A DNA stretch of 35,385 nucleotides from Myxococcus sp. (GCA_014879945.1 JACSRE010000226.1:1-35385); one strand, 5' to 3'; positions 9,742-19,752 are shown, numbered from the stretch's first letter. The notes: generated by a model not told the origin, from the sequence alone. Made by a program: numbers and translations.

Positions 9742-11910
9742 ATGAAGCCCATCGACACCCGCGTCGACACGGTGACGCTGTACCACCGCGGCGCCACCGT
9801 TCGCCGCACCGCCACGCTCGACCTCTCGAAGGGGGCGCCAGCCGAGCTGATGGTCGCGGATCTGCCGCTGTCGCTGCTCGACCACTCGGTGCGCGCGCGC
9901 GTCGAGAGCCGGGCCGGCGTGATGGTGCTCTCGAACGTGCGCGTCGGGCTCTACGCCCCGCCCCGCGGTACGCCCGAGACGCCGCCAGACGTTCAAGCGC
10001 TCAAGGCCGTGCGCGTGAAGCTCGAGGCGACGCGCGACCGCCTCGCCCAGCTCAAGCGCGAGCTCGGCCAGTTCGCCGCGCTGTCGGTCGAGCCGCGGCC
10101 GTCGCCCGAAGAGGGCAAGCCGCCCAGCCCCTCGCCGATGTTCGCGCGCGCCACGCTCGAGGCGATGGTGGACGACGCGTCGACGCGGCGGGTGGAGCAG
10201 TCACGGGCGCTCCAGGCCGACGAGAAGAAGCTGGTCGAAGAAGAGGCCGCGCTGGTGCGCCGCCTCACGCTCGCGTCGACCGCCAGCAACGTGCGGCCCG
10301 ACGAGCTCAAGAAGTCCGTCACGGTGCAGGTGTTGCCGGGCGCCACCGCCACCGAAGGCACGCTGGTGCTCGAGTACTTCGTCGTCGGCGCGCGGTGGGC
10401 GCCGGCCTACCAGTGCCGCATGACGCGTGACTGCCGGTCGGCCGACCTGCAGCTGCGCGCGATGGTGTGTCAGCGCACGGGCGAAGACTGGCGCGGCGTC
10501 AGGCTCAGGCTCTCGACCGCCGCCCCGATGAGCTGGACGGAGCTGCCCGAGCTCTCGGCGATTCGCATCGGGCGCGAGCAGCCGCCGCCTTCGGGCAAGC
10601 GCGGGTTTCGGCCTCCTCCGCAGGGCGCGGCCAGCCTGTTCGCCGACTACGACCGCGGCCTCTCGAGCGCGCGCGCGCTCGCGCCCGTCATCCCCTCCTG
10701 GGAGCCGCCCGAGGTCGAGGCGTCGGTGCTGCACCTGTCCACGGGAGGGCCTTCCGACCTGCCCGAGGAGCCGGAGCCGTCGATGGACGAGGGCGCGATG
10801 ATGGAGGAGCAGGTCGTCGAACGCGAAGCGCCGATGAAAGAGCTGAAGAAGATGGCGTCGCGTCGAGACGCGCCGATGCCGCCCCCGATGGCGGCCGCTC
10901 CGGCCCCCGCGATGGCGCTGCGCCCCAGCACCAGCCGCGCGATGGCGCCGCCCAGAGGTGGCGCGATGGCCGCCTCCGTCGACGCCATGGAGTCTGGAGA
11001 CGGCCTGGGGGGCGCGCCCGCCGGCCTGCAGGTGGTGCTCTACGCCTCGCTGCGGTTGAGCGCGCCGGCCGAGGGCACGCGCGGGCAGCTCACCCCCGTC
11101 GACCGTCGCCGCGCCTTCCTCGACTCCCTCGGGGCGCTGCAGCTCTCTGCGCCCTTCGACGTGCTCTCGGTCGTCGAGGCTGCCGAGCGCCAGGGCCAGG
11201 AGCTGTACCGGCTGTCGGCGCCCTCTGGCACCAGCGACGTGCGCACCGAGGCGGGCTGGTACGACTACGTGTACTCGACCGACGCGAGCGTCGACGTGCC
11301 GTCTGACGGCACCTGGCACTCGGTGCCCGTCAACACCCGCACCGCGACCGGCGACGTGCGCTACGTGGTGGTGCCGCGCGAAGACCCGCAGGTGTACCGG
11401 CTGGCGCTGGTGAAGAACCCGCTGCCTTCACCGCTCCTCTCGGGCCCCGTCGAGGTGTACGTGGCCGGTGAGTACGTGCTGACCACCACCCTGCCGTCGG
11501 TGCCGCCGGGGGGCGACTTCAAGCTCTCGCTCGGCGTCGAGCAGGCCGTGAAGGTGGCGCGCAACACCACCTTCCAGGAGCAGCGCTCGGGCGACAAGGT
11601 GGTGGCCACCAACGAGCTGATTCACGACATCGTCGTCGAGGTGGTGAACAACCTCGACCGCGAGGCCACCTTCGAGGTGCGCGAGCGAATTCCCCAGCCG
11701 GCAGAGGGGGCCGAGGTGGTGGTGGACGAGGGCAAGGTGACGCCCGCGTGGGAGCCCTACGCGCAAGACGAGCGGGGCCACGTCATTCACGGCGGCCGGC
11801 GCTGGGTGTTGTCGGTGAAGCCCGCCGCGTCGCAGACGCTCAAGGCCAACTACCGGGTGAAGCTGTACGCCAACAACGAGCTGGTCGGCGGCAACCGCCG
11901 CGAGGGCTGA
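9742..11910 (+). CDS. DUF4139-domain protein (MuiA-like), long paralogue (722 aa)
   Basis: The ATG at 9742 follows GGAGGGG with good spacing. Residues about 8-105 match the N-terminal DUF4140-type beta domain (VTLYHRGATVRRTATLDL). Residues about 92-185 form a charged coiled coil, and about 200-722 the DUF4139 beta domain (WAPAYQCRM, RTGEDWRGVRLRLSTAAP). A low-complexity insert rich in Met, Pro and Ala (about 315-430) interrupts the domain and is absent from the next gene. No signal peptide is present. The family is loosely called mucoidy inhibitor MuiA; the biochemical function is not known. The next gene, a shorter paralogue, starts 5 bases after this stop, so the two are co-transcribed and may form a hetero-oligomer. 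Confidence 0.88.
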   Translation: MKPIDTRVDTVTLYHRGATVRRTATLDLSKGAPAELMVADLPLSLLDHSVRARVESRAGVMVLSNVRVGLYAPPRGTPETPPDVQALKAVRVKLEATRDRLAQLKRELGQFAALSVEPRPSPEEGKPPSPSPMFARATLEAMVDDASTRRVEQSRALQADEKKLVEEEAALVRRLTLASTASNVRPDELKKSVTVQVLPGATATEGTLVLEYFVVGARWAPAYQCRMTRDCRSADLQLRAMVCQRTGEDWRGVRLRLSTAAPMSWTELPELSAIRIGREQPPPSGKRGFRPPPQGAASLFADYDRGLSSARALAPVIPSWEPPEVEASVLHLSTGGPSDLPEEPEPSMDEGAMMEEQVVEREAPMKELKKMASRRDAPMPPPMAAAPAPAMALRPSTSRAMAPPRGGAMAASVDAMESGDGLGGAPAGLQVVLYASLRLSAPAEGTRGQLTPVDRRRAFLDSLGALQLSAPFDVLSVVEAAERQGQELYRLSAPSGTSDVRTEAGWYDYVYSTDASVDVPSDGTWHSVPVNTRTATGDVRYVVVPREDPQVYRLALVKNPLPSPLLSGPVEVYVAGEYVLTTTLPSVPPGGDFKLSLGVEQAVKVARNTTFQEQRSGDKVVATNELIHDIVVEVVNNLDREATFEVRERIPQPAEGAEVVVDEGKVTPAWEPYAQDERGHVIHGGRRWVLSVKPAASQTLKANYRVKLYANNELVGGNRREG

Positions 11911-11915
11911 ACCCC

Positions 11916-13487
11916 ATGAACTCCACCTCCCTGATGCCAGAGAACGCCACCACGCTCGACGCGCCCGTGAAGCAGGTGACGCTCCTCGAGGACCGCGCCC
12001 AGGTGAAGCGCGTCGGCACGCTGACGCTCGGGCCCGGCCAACACAAGGTGCTGGTGCCCGACGTCGCGCCGGTGCTGCAGGACCTGTCGCTGCGCGCCGA
12101 AGCCAGCGGCGGGGCCCGCGTCGTCGACGCCCGCGTGCGCCGCGCCCTCAAGGTGACCAGCCAGGAGCGGCCCGAGGTGAGCGCGACGCTCGAGCGCGAC
12201 ATCGAGGTGCTCACCGACAAGGTGCGCGCGCTCATCGAAGACAGCGCCCTCACCGCCCACCGTCGCCAGCGGCTCGAGGTGGTGCTCCAGCGCGGCTTCT
12301 CGGAGCTGCCCGAGGACATCTCGTGGGGCCTCGCCGCCCAGCAGTGGCAAGAGAGCCTCGAGGGGCTCTTCGAGAAGGTGCGCGCGCTGCGAGAGCGTGG
12401 GCTCACCCTCGACCACCAGCTCGCCGACGCCACCGAGGCGCGAGAGAAGCTCATCGCCCAGCGGCGGGCCTTCGACCGCCCCGACACCCGCTTCACCGCG
12501 TGGCTCGAGGCCGACGTGCTGGTGACGGCCCAGGCGACGGTCGAGGTGTCGTTCGAGTACACGGTGCCCAACGCGCTGTGGCGGCCGCTGCACTCGGCCC
12601 GGCTCGCCGACGGCGCGCTGTTCTTCGAGAGCCGCGCGTGCGTCTGGCAGAACACCGGCGAAGACTGGAAGGCGGCGCGGCTGGTCTTCTCGACCGCGCG
12701 CGCCTCGCTGGGCATCGAGCCGCCGCTGCTGTCCGACGACCTGCTCACCGCCCAGAAGAAGCAGGAGAAGCTGGTGGTGCAGGCGCGCGAGGTGGTGATT
12801 CAGAAGGCGAAGGCCGGGCCTGGCGGCGGCGGCGCGGCGCCCCTGCCGGCGACGGTCGAGCTGCCGGGCGTCGACGACGGCGGCGAGCTTCGCAACCTCG
12901 AGGCGAAGGGCGCGTGCACGGTGCCCTCCGACGGCCGGCCCACCCTGGTGCCCCTGTTCGAGTTCAAGGCCACGCCGAAGACGAAGCACCTGGCCTTCCC
13001 CGAGCTCGAGCTGCGCGTCTTCCTCACCTCGCTGCAGAAGAACGAGTCGCGCTTCCCCATCCTCGCGGGGCCGGTCGAGCTGCTGCTCCAGAGCGGCTTC
13101 GTCGGCTGGACGAAGGTGCTCTTCGTCGCGCCCGGCGAGGAGTTTCAGCTCTCGTTCGGGCCCGACGAGACGCTGCGCGTCGCCCGCGCCGAGCGCGAGA
13201 AGGAGCAGGAGTCGCACGTCGACAAGTGGAAGACGAGCGGCCAGTCGGTGTGGCTGTACCTGTCGAACGTGGGCGACGAGCCGAAGACGGTCGAGGTGAA
13301 GGAGCGCATGCCCGTCTCGGAGCTCGAGCAGGTGAAGGTGGAGCTCGCCGCCAAGCGCACCTCGCCGAAGCCCGAGGTCGACGCCAACGGCTTCGCCACC
13401 TGGACGCTGGTGCTGCCGCCCCACAGCCAGCAGCAGGTGAAGTTCGGCTTCGACGTCTCGACCGCGCCGGGCGTGCAGGGCCTGTGA
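11916..13487 (+). CDS. DUF4139-domain protein, short paralogue (523 aa)
   Basis: The start at 11916 gives MNSTSLMPENATT and begins 5 bases after the upstream stop; the only ribosome-binding candidate is a GAGGG inside the end of the upstream gene, so coupled translation is likely. It shows the same plan as its neighbour: an N-terminal beta domain (VTLLEDRAQVKRVGTLTL), a helical coiled-coil region (about 85-190) and a DUF4139 core with WRPLHSARL and QNTGEDWKAARLVFSTARAS. It lacks the Met/Pro/Ala insert. No signal peptide or membrane segment is visible. Function is unknown. The pair looks like an old duplication, since the sequences have diverged strongly outside the core motifs. Confidence 0.88.
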   Translation: MNSTSLMPENATTLDAPVKQVTLLEDRAQVKRVGTLTLGPGQHKVLVPDVAPVLQDLSLRAEASGGARVVDARVRRALKVTSQERPEVSATLERDIEVLTDKVRALIEDSALTAHRRQRLEVVLQRGFSELPEDISWGLAAQQWQESLEGLFEKVRALRERGLTLDHQLADATEAREKLIAQRRAFDRPDTRFTAWLEADVLVTAQATVEVSFEYTVPNALWRPLHSARLADGALFFESRACVWQNTGEDWKAARLVFSTARASLGIEPPLLSDDLLTAQKKQEKLVVQAREVVIQKAKAGPGGGGAAPLPATVELPGVDDGGELRNLEAKGACTVPSDGRPTLVPLFEFKATPKTKHLAFPELELRVFLTSLQKNESRFPILAGPVELLLQSGFVGWTKVLFVAPGEEFQLSFGPDETLRVARAEREKEQESHVDKWKTSGQSVWLYLSNVGDEPKTVEVKERMPVSELEQVKVELAAKRTSPKPEVDANGFATWTLVLPPHSQQQVKFGFDVSTAPGVQGL

Positions 13488-13496
13488 GGTGATGCG

Positions 13497-13973
13497 ATGA
13501 GGGCGCCCATGCGAACGCTCTTCCCCCTCATGGTGGTGTCGTTGTCGTCGTGCATGTCGCAGCAGTGGCCGGGCACCTACGTCGGCACGGCCACGGTGAA
13601 CGACGGGCGCATGCCCACCACCGTCAGCGGCACCCTCACCATCGCGGTCGGCTCGGGTATTCCCGCGGCGCTCGTCTTCGGCTTCAAGGGCGCGCCGACG
13701 GGGGTCTCGAAGGAGTGGAGCTGCCAGGCCGGGGGCGTGTCGACCGCCAACAACACCGCGTCGACGGCGACGCTGGCCACCGGCGGCACCTGCACCCTCA
13801 CCGTCACCCCGGCCGACGGCTGCACCTACGACGCGGTGTTCAACTCGGGCGAGTTCTCGCTCGCAGGGGACGCGCTGTCGGGCACCGGCCAGGGGCGCCT
13901 CACCACCGCCTGCGCCGGCATGGGCTCGGCGACTTCAGACTTCGGCTTCACCGTCTCGGCGAAGCAGCAATAG
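13497..13973 (+). CDS. Small lipoprotein of unknown function (158 aa)
   Basis: Start 13497 follows a GAGG at about 13486-13489; ATG 13509 (residue 5) is an alternative. A short signal peptide ends in a lipobox (LSSC, Cys19), so the mature protein should be membrane-anchored. The rest is beta-rich, with many Thr, Ser and Gly and a likely disulfide set (Cys near 76, 102, 109 and 140). The WPGTYVGTATVNDG start recalls small secreted beta-barrel lipoproteins, but no family is recognised. It sits 9 bases after the DUF4139 gene and could share its transcript. It converges on the lipase gene with only 9 bases between stops. Confidence 0.75.
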   Translation: MRAPMRTLFPLMVVSLSSCMSQQWPGTYVGTATVNDGRMPTTVSGTLTIAVGSGIPAALVFGFKGAPTGVSKEWSCQAGGVSTANNTASTATLATGGTCTLTVTPADGCTYDAVFNSGEFSLAGDALSGTGQGRLTTACAGMGSATSDFGFTVSAKQQ

Positions 13974-13982
13974 CCCCGGCGC

Positions 13983-15950
13983 TCAACGACACGGCGTGCT
14001 GCGCGGCACCGGCGCGACGATGACGGGCCCCTCGGCGGTGCCGACGCCCTCGAGGAAGCACTCGACCTGGTGCTGCACGTCTTCACGGTCGAACACCACG
14101 TAGTGGCCGAGGTCGAACGGCGTCTGCACCTGCGAGGAGCCGACCGTCACCCCGTTCACGTTCTTCGCGATGGGGAACGCGGCGCGCGTCGGCAGCCCGG
14201 CGAGCGCGAGCGTCTCGACGGTGTCGCGGTCGAGCGCGTCGCCGGCGTGCGTGACGCCGAGCGGCACCGCCACCGACGTCTGCGCCCACGGGTGGAAGTA
14301 GCCGTCGGTCAGGCCCTGCGGCATCAACGCCGGGCGCGCCGCCTTGCCCGGCAGCGGCTCGCGCGCCACGTGCCGGGCCTTCGCGCTGGGGTCGGTGAAG
14401 TCCCACAGGCTCTGAAACGCGTGGAGCAGCGGGTGCGCGCGGTCGATGAGCTGCGTGCCCTCGAAGCCCAGCAACTGCGAGACGAGCTCCTGCAGCCGCA
14501 CCGGGTACGTCGTCGAGGTGGCGATCTCGATGATCAGCCCGCCCGCGCCCGAGAAGACGTAGCCCTGAATGCGCGGGTCCACCGTGGCCACGGGGATGCC
14601 GATGGTGCTGCCCATCGAGTGGCCCATCGCCGACAGCTTCGTCAGGTCGAACCGCGCCGGGCCGACGGTGACGCCGGTGGAGAGGAGCCGCGTCAGGTGC
14701 TGCACCTCCATCGCCGAGACCTGCATGTTGTCGACGCTCGAGTCGATGTCGCCGAACACGTCGTAGAGCATGCGCCCGGTGGTGTCGGGCGGGCTCTCGC
14801 GGTCACCGTGGAGCGGGAAGTCGAAGCCCAGCACCGCCACGCCGCGCGCGGCCAGCCAGTCGGCCGGCCCCGTGCCCAGCGGCGGGTCGCCCTGCTTGTC
14901 GCGCGTGGTGGTGGGCGCCAGCGGCCCGCGGTCGATGCCCTCGCGGTACTCGCCGCCGCTGCCGTGCAGGTAGAGCATCAGCGGCCAGCCGCCCGGCGGC
15001 ATCGCCCCTCGGGGAATCGAGACCGACAGCCGCACCGACTGGGTGCCCTGCTGCACCGGCGCCTGGCCGTCGGCGCTCCACACGATGCGGCCGCGGCCGG
15101 GCTTCGGGCCCGACTGCACGTGCGGCACCCGGTAGCGGCCGACGTAGAGGTCGAAGCGCGGGTACGCCTCGAGGCGCGTGAAGGGCTCCTCCAGCGCCGG
15201 CGCCGGGAGCGCCTCGACCCACGCCGACAGCTTGGAGAGCGCGGCCGACGGGTCGATGGTGGTGAAGACGGTGGCGCCCGCGACGCGGCGGCGGTCGACC
15301 TTCGCGTCGTCGAGCCAGGCCCGCAGCGGCCTGAGCGCCTCCAGCGCCACCGCGTTCGCGTCGGGCGCCTGCTCCAGCGCGGCGTGAAAGGCCTCGGTGC
15401 GCCCGAGCGGCTCGCCGGCGGCGTCCTTCACCCGGTCGGTCACCACCACCGCGTAGGTCGTCTTCGCGCGGCGCACGAAGCCCGCGACGGGAATGACGGC
15501 GAGCAGGTTGGGCCCGCGAAACGGCGCCGCCTCGCTGGTGAAGCGCACCTCGAGGGGGAAGCGCCGGCCGTAGTCGGGCGAGCCCTTCGTCACGTCGACG
15601 AAGTAGACGCTCGCGTCGTCTTTGAGCGCGTCGGCCGGGACCGCGGGGAGCGAGCTCGAGTCCACGCCGCCCGAGAGGGGGAAGAAGGCGCCGGCGTTCA
15701 CGCCCCACCCGTCGACGCGGGCGTCGATGGCGGTGAGCCAGGTGGTGACGAGCTGCGAGCGGGCGCCGGGCCAGCGGTCGAGGTTGAAGGTGCCGTCGCT
15801 CTGACGGCGCAGCTCCGAGGGCAGCGGCGCGCTCCAGAAGTCGCGGCCGCCGGGCTCGAAGGCGACGCGCGTGTCGCGCGGGACGAACGTGTGGGGCGCT
15901 TCACAGGCCACGGCCCCGACGAGCACCAACAGCAACGGGAGACGACGCAT
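13983..15950 (-). CDS. Lipoprotein alpha/beta hydrolase, lipase/esterase-like (655 aa)
   Basis: Start 15950 was chosen because it gives a signal peptide with a lipobox-type AVAC (Cys16). Residues about 20-300 resemble the N-terminal domain of large bacterial lipases. The hydrolase fold follows, with the oxyanion region LYLHGSGGEYREG and the nucleophile elbow GHSMG (Ser445). A DFPLHGDRES segment is typical of large secreted esterases. A candidate catalytic His lies in FDLGHYVVFDRED near the C-terminus. The substrate is unknown; lipid esters or a polyester are plausible. It is transcribed alone, converges on the small lipoprotein, and diverges from the acyltransferase. The length suits virulence-factor-type lipases rather than small esterases. 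Confidence 0.85.
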   Translation of the reverse strand: MRRLPLLLVLVGAVACEAPHTFVPRDTRVAFEPGGRDFWSAPLPSELRRQSDGTFNLDRWPGARSQLVTTWLTAIDARVDGWGVNAGAFFPLSGGVDSSSLPAVPADALKDDASVYFVDVTKGSPDYGRRFPLEVRFTSEAAPFRGPNLLAVIPVAGFVRRAKTTYAVVVTDRVKDAAGEPLGRTEAFHAALEQAPDANAVALEALRPLRAWLDDAKVDRRRVAGATVFTTIDPSAALSKLSAWVEALPAPALEEPFTRLEAYPRFDLYVGRYRVPHVQSGPKPGRGRIVWSADGQAPVQQGTQSVRLSVSIPRGAMPPGGWPLMLYLHGSGGEYREGIDRGPLAPTTTRDKQGDPPLGTGPADWLAARGVAVLGFDFPLHGDRESPPDTTGRMLYDVFGDIDSSVDNMQVSAMEVQHLTRLLSTGVTVGPARFDLTKLSAMGHSMGSTIGIPVATVDPRIQGYVFSGAGGLIIEIATSTTYPVRLQELVSQLLGFEGTQLIDRAHPLLHAFQSLWDFTDPSAKARHVAREPLPGKAARPALMPQGLTDGYFHPWAQTSVAVPLGVTHAGDALDRDTVETLALAGLPTRAAFPIAKNVNGVTVGSSQVQTPFDLGHYVVFDREDVQHQVECFLEGVGTAEGPVIVAPVPRSTPCR

Positions 15951-16104
15951 GGGCGCGTGGTAGCGCACCCGAGCCCGCGGCGTGAGCCTCTGCGCACCAT
16001 TCCTCACGGACGGTTTGTCGCGCGCGGGCCGCGCAGAGACCGGATTGACCGCGCGCCGGGCCCGAGGGCCGTTCTAGCGTCGCGGCTTTCGGAGCCGACC
16101 TGCC
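15951..16104. promoter_or_regulatory. Divergent intergenic region, lipase and acyltransferase
   Basis: This 154-base region must carry promoters for both flanking genes. A TTGACC at 16045-16050 resembles a -35 box for the plus strand, but the nearest -10-like TTCTAG at 16072 lies 21 bases away, too far for a standard sigma-70 promoter. GC-rich self-complementary runs near 16019-16035 are expected by chance at this GC content. Confidence 0.3.
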
Positions 16105-18009
16105 GTGAGCGTGCCGTCCCCACCCCCGACGTTGGCGACGCCCTCGCCCTCCCACCGCGCCGACATCGACGGGCTGCGCGGCGTGGCGGTGGTGCTGGTG
16201 GTGCTCTTCCACGCCTGGCCGACGCTGGTGCCCGGCGGCTTCGTCGGCGTCGACGTCTTCTTCGTCATCTCGGGCTTCGTCGTCACCCAGATGGTGCGGC
16301 GCGACCTCGCCCGCCAGCCGTTCCGCGCGCTCGACTTCTACCTCAGGCGCGTCAACCGGCTGGCGCCCGCGCTGCTGGCGATGCTGGCGGCGACGCTCAC
16401 CTTCTCGGTGCTGCTGCTGTCTCCGACGCTCCTCACGCTGGTCCTCTCGCACGCGGCCGCCGGGCTGGCGATGATGGCCAACCTGCTCTTCGCGGCGCAG
16501 GCCTCGTACTTCGACGTCAGCGCCGAGGTGAAGCCGCTGCTGCACCTGTGGTCGCTGGCGGTCGAGGAGCAGTTCTACCTGGCCGTGCCGCTGGCGGTGG
16601 CGATGGCGCGCCGGGCGCCGCGGGTGGCCGGGGCGCTGGCGGTGGGGCTCACCCTCGGCTCGCTCGCCGCGAGCGTGGCGCTGACCGGGGTCGCGCCGCA
16701 GTGGGCCTTCTTCCTGCCCGTGACGCGCGCGTGGGAGCTGCTCGCGGGCGTGCTGCTGGCGCAGCGCCCGGCGGCGTCCGGCCCTCATCGCGGGCGGCTT
16801 CGCGCCGCGCTGGCGTCGCTCGGCCTGGCCCTCATCGCCGGCGCCGCCTTCGGCCTCGACCGCACCACGCCGTTCCCCGGGGTCGCGGCCCTGCTGCCGG
16901 TGGGCGGCGCCGCGCTCGTGCTGTGGGGAGGGCCCGGCCAGGGGGTGGCGAAGCTGCTGAGCCGGGGCTGGCTGGTGTGGCTGGGGTTGATCAGCTACCC
17001 GCTCTACCTCTGGCACTGGCCGCTGCTGACGTTGGGGCGGCTCTCGGTGCCGCTGGAGCAGGACGTGGTCATCACCCCGCTGGCGGTCGGCGCGGCGGTG
17101 CTGCTCGCGTGGCTGACCTTCGCGTTCCTCGAGCGGCCAGCGCGGGCCCGGCAGTCTCGCGCGGTGGCGCTCGGGCTCGTGGGGGCGGCGGCGCTGCTGG
17201 CCGTCACCCTCACCGGGCTCCAGCTCTCGGGCGCGCCCCAGCGGTGGTCGGCGCGCGGCGCGGCCGCCCTGGAGCTCGCCGACTTCGAGCGCGCCTACGA
17301 CTTCAAGACCGACGCGCGCTTCGGCACCTGTTGGCTCGTCGACGAGGTGGCGCCCAGCGCGGGCGACTGCGTCGAAGAGGCGCCGGCCGGGTTGCCGCTG
17401 GTGATGGTGTGGGGCGACTCACACGCCGCGCGCTTCACGGCGGGGCTGCGCGCCGTTCAAGCGGAGCGCCACGCCTTCCGGCTCGCCCAGCGCACGCGCT
17501 CGAGCTGCCCGCCCCTGCTCGACGCGGGCAACGCCAGCTGCCGCGACGCCAACCAGGCGGTGGTGCTCGAGGCCGCGGCCCTGCGACCGGCGGTGCTCAT
17601 CCTCGACGCGCGGTGGACGAACGCGCCGCAGGTGAGCGCTCTGCGCGCGACCCTCGAGCAGCTCCGCCGCGCGCTCCCCTCGACGCGCCTGGTGGTGGTG
17701 GGGCCCGTGCCCGAGTGGCGGGTGACGCTGCCGTGGACGTTGAACGCGCGGGTGGGGGTGGCCCCCGTGCCCGAGCGCCTGCGCCCAGAGCGCTACGACC
17801 GGCAGCGCCAGGCCGAGGCCCAGCTTCAGGCGACGGCGCGAGAGGGGGGCGCGACGTTCGTGTCGGCGCTCGATGGGCTCTGCCGGCCCGATGAGGGGTG
17901 CCTGGTGCGGCTGAGCGAGGCGCCTTTGATGTTGACGACGTGGGACTATGGGCACCTCACCACCCCCGCCGCGAAGCTGGTCGCCCGCCGCGTCGCGCTG
18001 GCGTGGTGA
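16105..18009 (+). CDS. OafA/YrhL-type membrane O-acyltransferase with SGNH domain (634 aa)
   Basis: GTG start with GGAG 10 bases upstream. Residues about 18-365 are the ten-helix acyltransferase-3 domain: HRADIDGLRG, catalytic His36 (LFHAW), FVGVDVFFVISGF (46-58) and VEEQFYL (153-159). An extra membrane helix (about 354-372) leads to a periplasmic SGNH domain (about 425-634) with block I GDSHA (437-441) and block V DYGH (Asp614, His617). In this family the membrane domain passes an acetyl group from cytoplasmic acetyl-CoA to the SGNH domain, which O-acetylates a sugar polymer such as LPS O-antigen, exopolysaccharide or peptidoglycan. No glycan genes are adjacent, so the acceptor cannot be named. 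The gene ends 9 bases from the convergent histidine kinase. Confidence 0.92.
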   Translation: MSVPSPPPTLATPSPSHRADIDGLRGVAVVLVVLFHAWPTLVPGGFVGVDVFFVISGFVVTQMVRRDLARQPFRALDFYLRRVNRLAPALLAMLAATLTFSVLLLSPTLLTLVLSHAAAGLAMMANLLFAAQASYFDVSAEVKPLLHLWSLAVEEQFYLAVPLAVAMARRAPRVAGALAVGLTLGSLAASVALTGVAPQWAFFLPVTRAWELLAGVLLAQRPAASGPHRGRLRAALASLGLALIAGAAFGLDRTTPFPGVAALLPVGGAALVLWGGPGQGVAKLLSRGWLVWLGLISYPLYLWHWPLLTLGRLSVPLEQDVVITPLAVGAAVLLAWLTFAFLERPARARQSRAVALGLVGAAALLAVTLTGLQLSGAPQRWSARGAAALELADFERAYDFKTDARFGTCWLVDEVAPSAGDCVEEAPAGLPLVMVWGDSHAARFTAGLRAVQAERHAFRLAQRTRSSCPPLLDAGNASCRDANQAVVLEAAALRPAVLILDARWTNAPQVSALRATLEQLRRALPSTRLVVVGPVPEWRVTLPWTLNARVGVAPVPERLRPERYDRQRQAEAQLQATAREGGATFVSALDGLCRPDEGCLVRLSEAPLMLTTWDYGHLTTPAAKLVARRVALAW

Positions 18010-18018
18010 ACAGGCGGG

Positions 18019-19752
18019 TCAGGCGGCCGAGCGGTCGCGCTGCCTGGTCTCGTCGAGCCCGTCGATGAGGTTCTTGAGCTGCTCGAAGCGCAGCGGCTTC
18101 GAGAGCGTGGCGTTCATGCCCACCTCGAAGCACTTGAGGCGGTCGTCGATGGTGACCGCGGCCGACAGCGCCACGATGGGCGTCTGGTGCCCGCGCTCGC
18201 GCAAGAGCCGCGTCGCCTCGAAGCCGTCCATCTCGGGCATGTGACAGTCCATCAGCACCAGGTCGTAGGTGGTCGCCTCGCACGCGGCGAGCGCGTGCCT
18301 GCCGTCGGGCGCGACCGACACCTGGTGCCCCAGCTTCTCGATGAGCTTGCGGGCCACCATCTGGTTGACCGCGTTGTCCTCCACCAACAGCACGTGCATC
18401 GGCTTGCTCTGCGCGCGCTCGAGCGCGGCCTGCGGCTGCGGCGCGGCGGTGGCGACGAGCGGCAGCGTCACGGCGAAGGTGCTGCCGACGCCCGGAGCGC
18501 TCGTCACCTCGATGGAGCCCCCCATGGCGGCCACCAGCTTCGAGGTGATGTAGAGCCCCAGGCCCGTGCCGCCGAAGCGCCGCGTCGTCGAGGCGTCGGC
18601 CTGGGTGAACGGGGTGAAGAGCCGGCTCACCATCTCGGGCGACATGCCGATGCCGGTGTCGCGCACCTCGAGCACCAGGCGCCCCGAGGCCCCCGAGAGC
18701 GCGCACACCACCCGGCCGGCCTCGGTGAACTTGATGGCGTTGGAGACGAGGTTGAGGGCGATCTGCCGCAGCCGCGTCGGGTCTCCCAAAGTCCACTTCG
18801 GCACGTCGTTGCCAACGACCAGCTCGAGCTCGGTGCCCTTCTCGCCAGCGCGAGACTGCATCAGGTCGACCACCAGCCGAAGCTCGTTGCACAGCGCCAC
18901 GGGCACCGACTCGAGGTCGAGCCGGTCGGCCTCGACCTTCGAGATGTCGAGCACGTCGTTGATGACGGCCAGCAGCGTCTCGGCGCTCTGCTGGGCGATG
19001 CGCAGCCCATCGCGAACACGCCCGGGGTCGCGCTCGTCGGCGAGCAGGGCGATGATGCCGGTGACGCCGTTGAGCGGAGTGCGGATCTCGTGGCTGATGG
19101 TCGAGAGGAACTCGCTCTTGGCGCGGCTGGCGCGGTCGGCGGCGGCGCGCGCCTCGTCGAGCGCCCGGTTCTGCTCCTCGAGCGCGGCGATGTTGACGGC
19201 GGTGTCGAACTCGTACGCGAGCGCGATGAAGAAGAGCACCAGCGCGAACGCCACCGACGAGAGGATACGGAGGGCGAAGGGGTGCTCCCGTGGGTCGGCG
19301 GCGAGCCAGCCCTGGTCGATGCCCGCGAGCGCGGTCACCATCAGCGCTGCGGTGAGCGCCAGGGTGGCCCAGCCCGCGCGCCGCCCCCCGACCGCCAGCG
19401 CGACGGGCGGGGCCGCCACCATCCAGTACACGGCCGAGAGCCCGTCGGGCCCGGTCTGCATCGCGAGCAGGGCCGTCGCGCCCAGGCCCACCACGAGAAA
19501 GCCGGTGGCCACCACGGCGAGGGGCGCGCGCAGGCGCAGGGCCACCAGCGAGGCGGCCGAGGCCAGCATGAAGACCGAGACCCACGCCGCGGCGGCCAGG
19601 TGGCCCGACCCGAGCTGAAGCCCGGCGGCGCTCGACGCCAGCACGAACACGGCGATCGCGAGCGCGACGAACTTCAGGTGCCGCCGCTGCTCGTCTCGCG
19701 CCGATGACTCGGGCGGCGGCGCCACGCGCTGAAGGTGTGAGAGCCAGCCCAT
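18019..19752 (-). CDS. Hybrid sensor histidine kinase with receiver domain (577 aa)
   Basis: Six membrane helices fill about 28-180 with only short loops, so sensing is probably within the membrane rather than by a periplasmic domain. A short coiled coil (190-215) leads to the HisKA site [10 protein letters not shown] (His221). The HATPase domain (about 315-430) has N box [15 protein letters not shown] and [11 protein letters not shown]-terminal receiver (about 452-565) holds the phospho-acceptor in [13 protein letters not shown] (Asp502) and switch Lys in LSKPL. No output domain is attached, so phosphate must pass on to another protein. ATG 19752 is used; an in-frame TTG at 19761 is the alternative, and neither has a good ribosome-binding site. 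It lies 58 bases after the peroxiredoxin-like gene and may share its operon. Confidence 0.92.
   Translation of the reverse strand: MGWLSHLQRVAPPPESSARDEQRRHLKFVALAIAVFVLASSAAGLQLGSGHLAAAAWVSVFMLASAASLVALRLRAPLAVVATGFLVVGLGATALLAMQTGPDGLSAVYWMVAAPPVALAVGGRRAGWATLALTAALMVTALAGIDQGWLAADPREHPFALRILSSVAFALVLFFIALAYEFDTAVNIAALEEQNRALDEARAAADRASRAKSEFLSTISHEIRTPLNGVTGIIALLADERDPGRVRDGLRIAQQSAETLLAVINDVLDISKVEADRLDLESVPVALCNELRLVVDLMQSRAGEKGTELELVVGNDVPKWTLGDPTRLRQIALNLVSNAIKFTEAGRVVCALSGASGRLVLEVRDTGIGMSPEMVSRLFTPFTQADASTTRRFGGTGLGLYITSKLVAAMGGSIEVTSAPGVGSTFAVTLPLVATAAPQPQAALERAQSKPMHVLLVEDNAVNQMVARKLIEKLGHQVSVAPDGRHALAACEATTYDLVLMDCHMPEMDGFEATRLLRERGHQTPIVALSAAVTIDDRLKCFEVGMNATLSKPLRFEQLKNLIDGLDETRQRDRSAA

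Noticed and set aside
16045-16077. Sigma-70 promoter before the acyltransferase (TTGACC ... TTCTAG)
   Set aside because: The 21-base spacer is too long and the -10 box is poor.
14070-17894. Plus-strand open frame of over 1200 codons spanning the lipase and most of the acyltransferase
   Set aside because: Low-complexity Arg-rich product, covers the antisense of a lipase and an alternate frame of an acyltransferase, both well supported.
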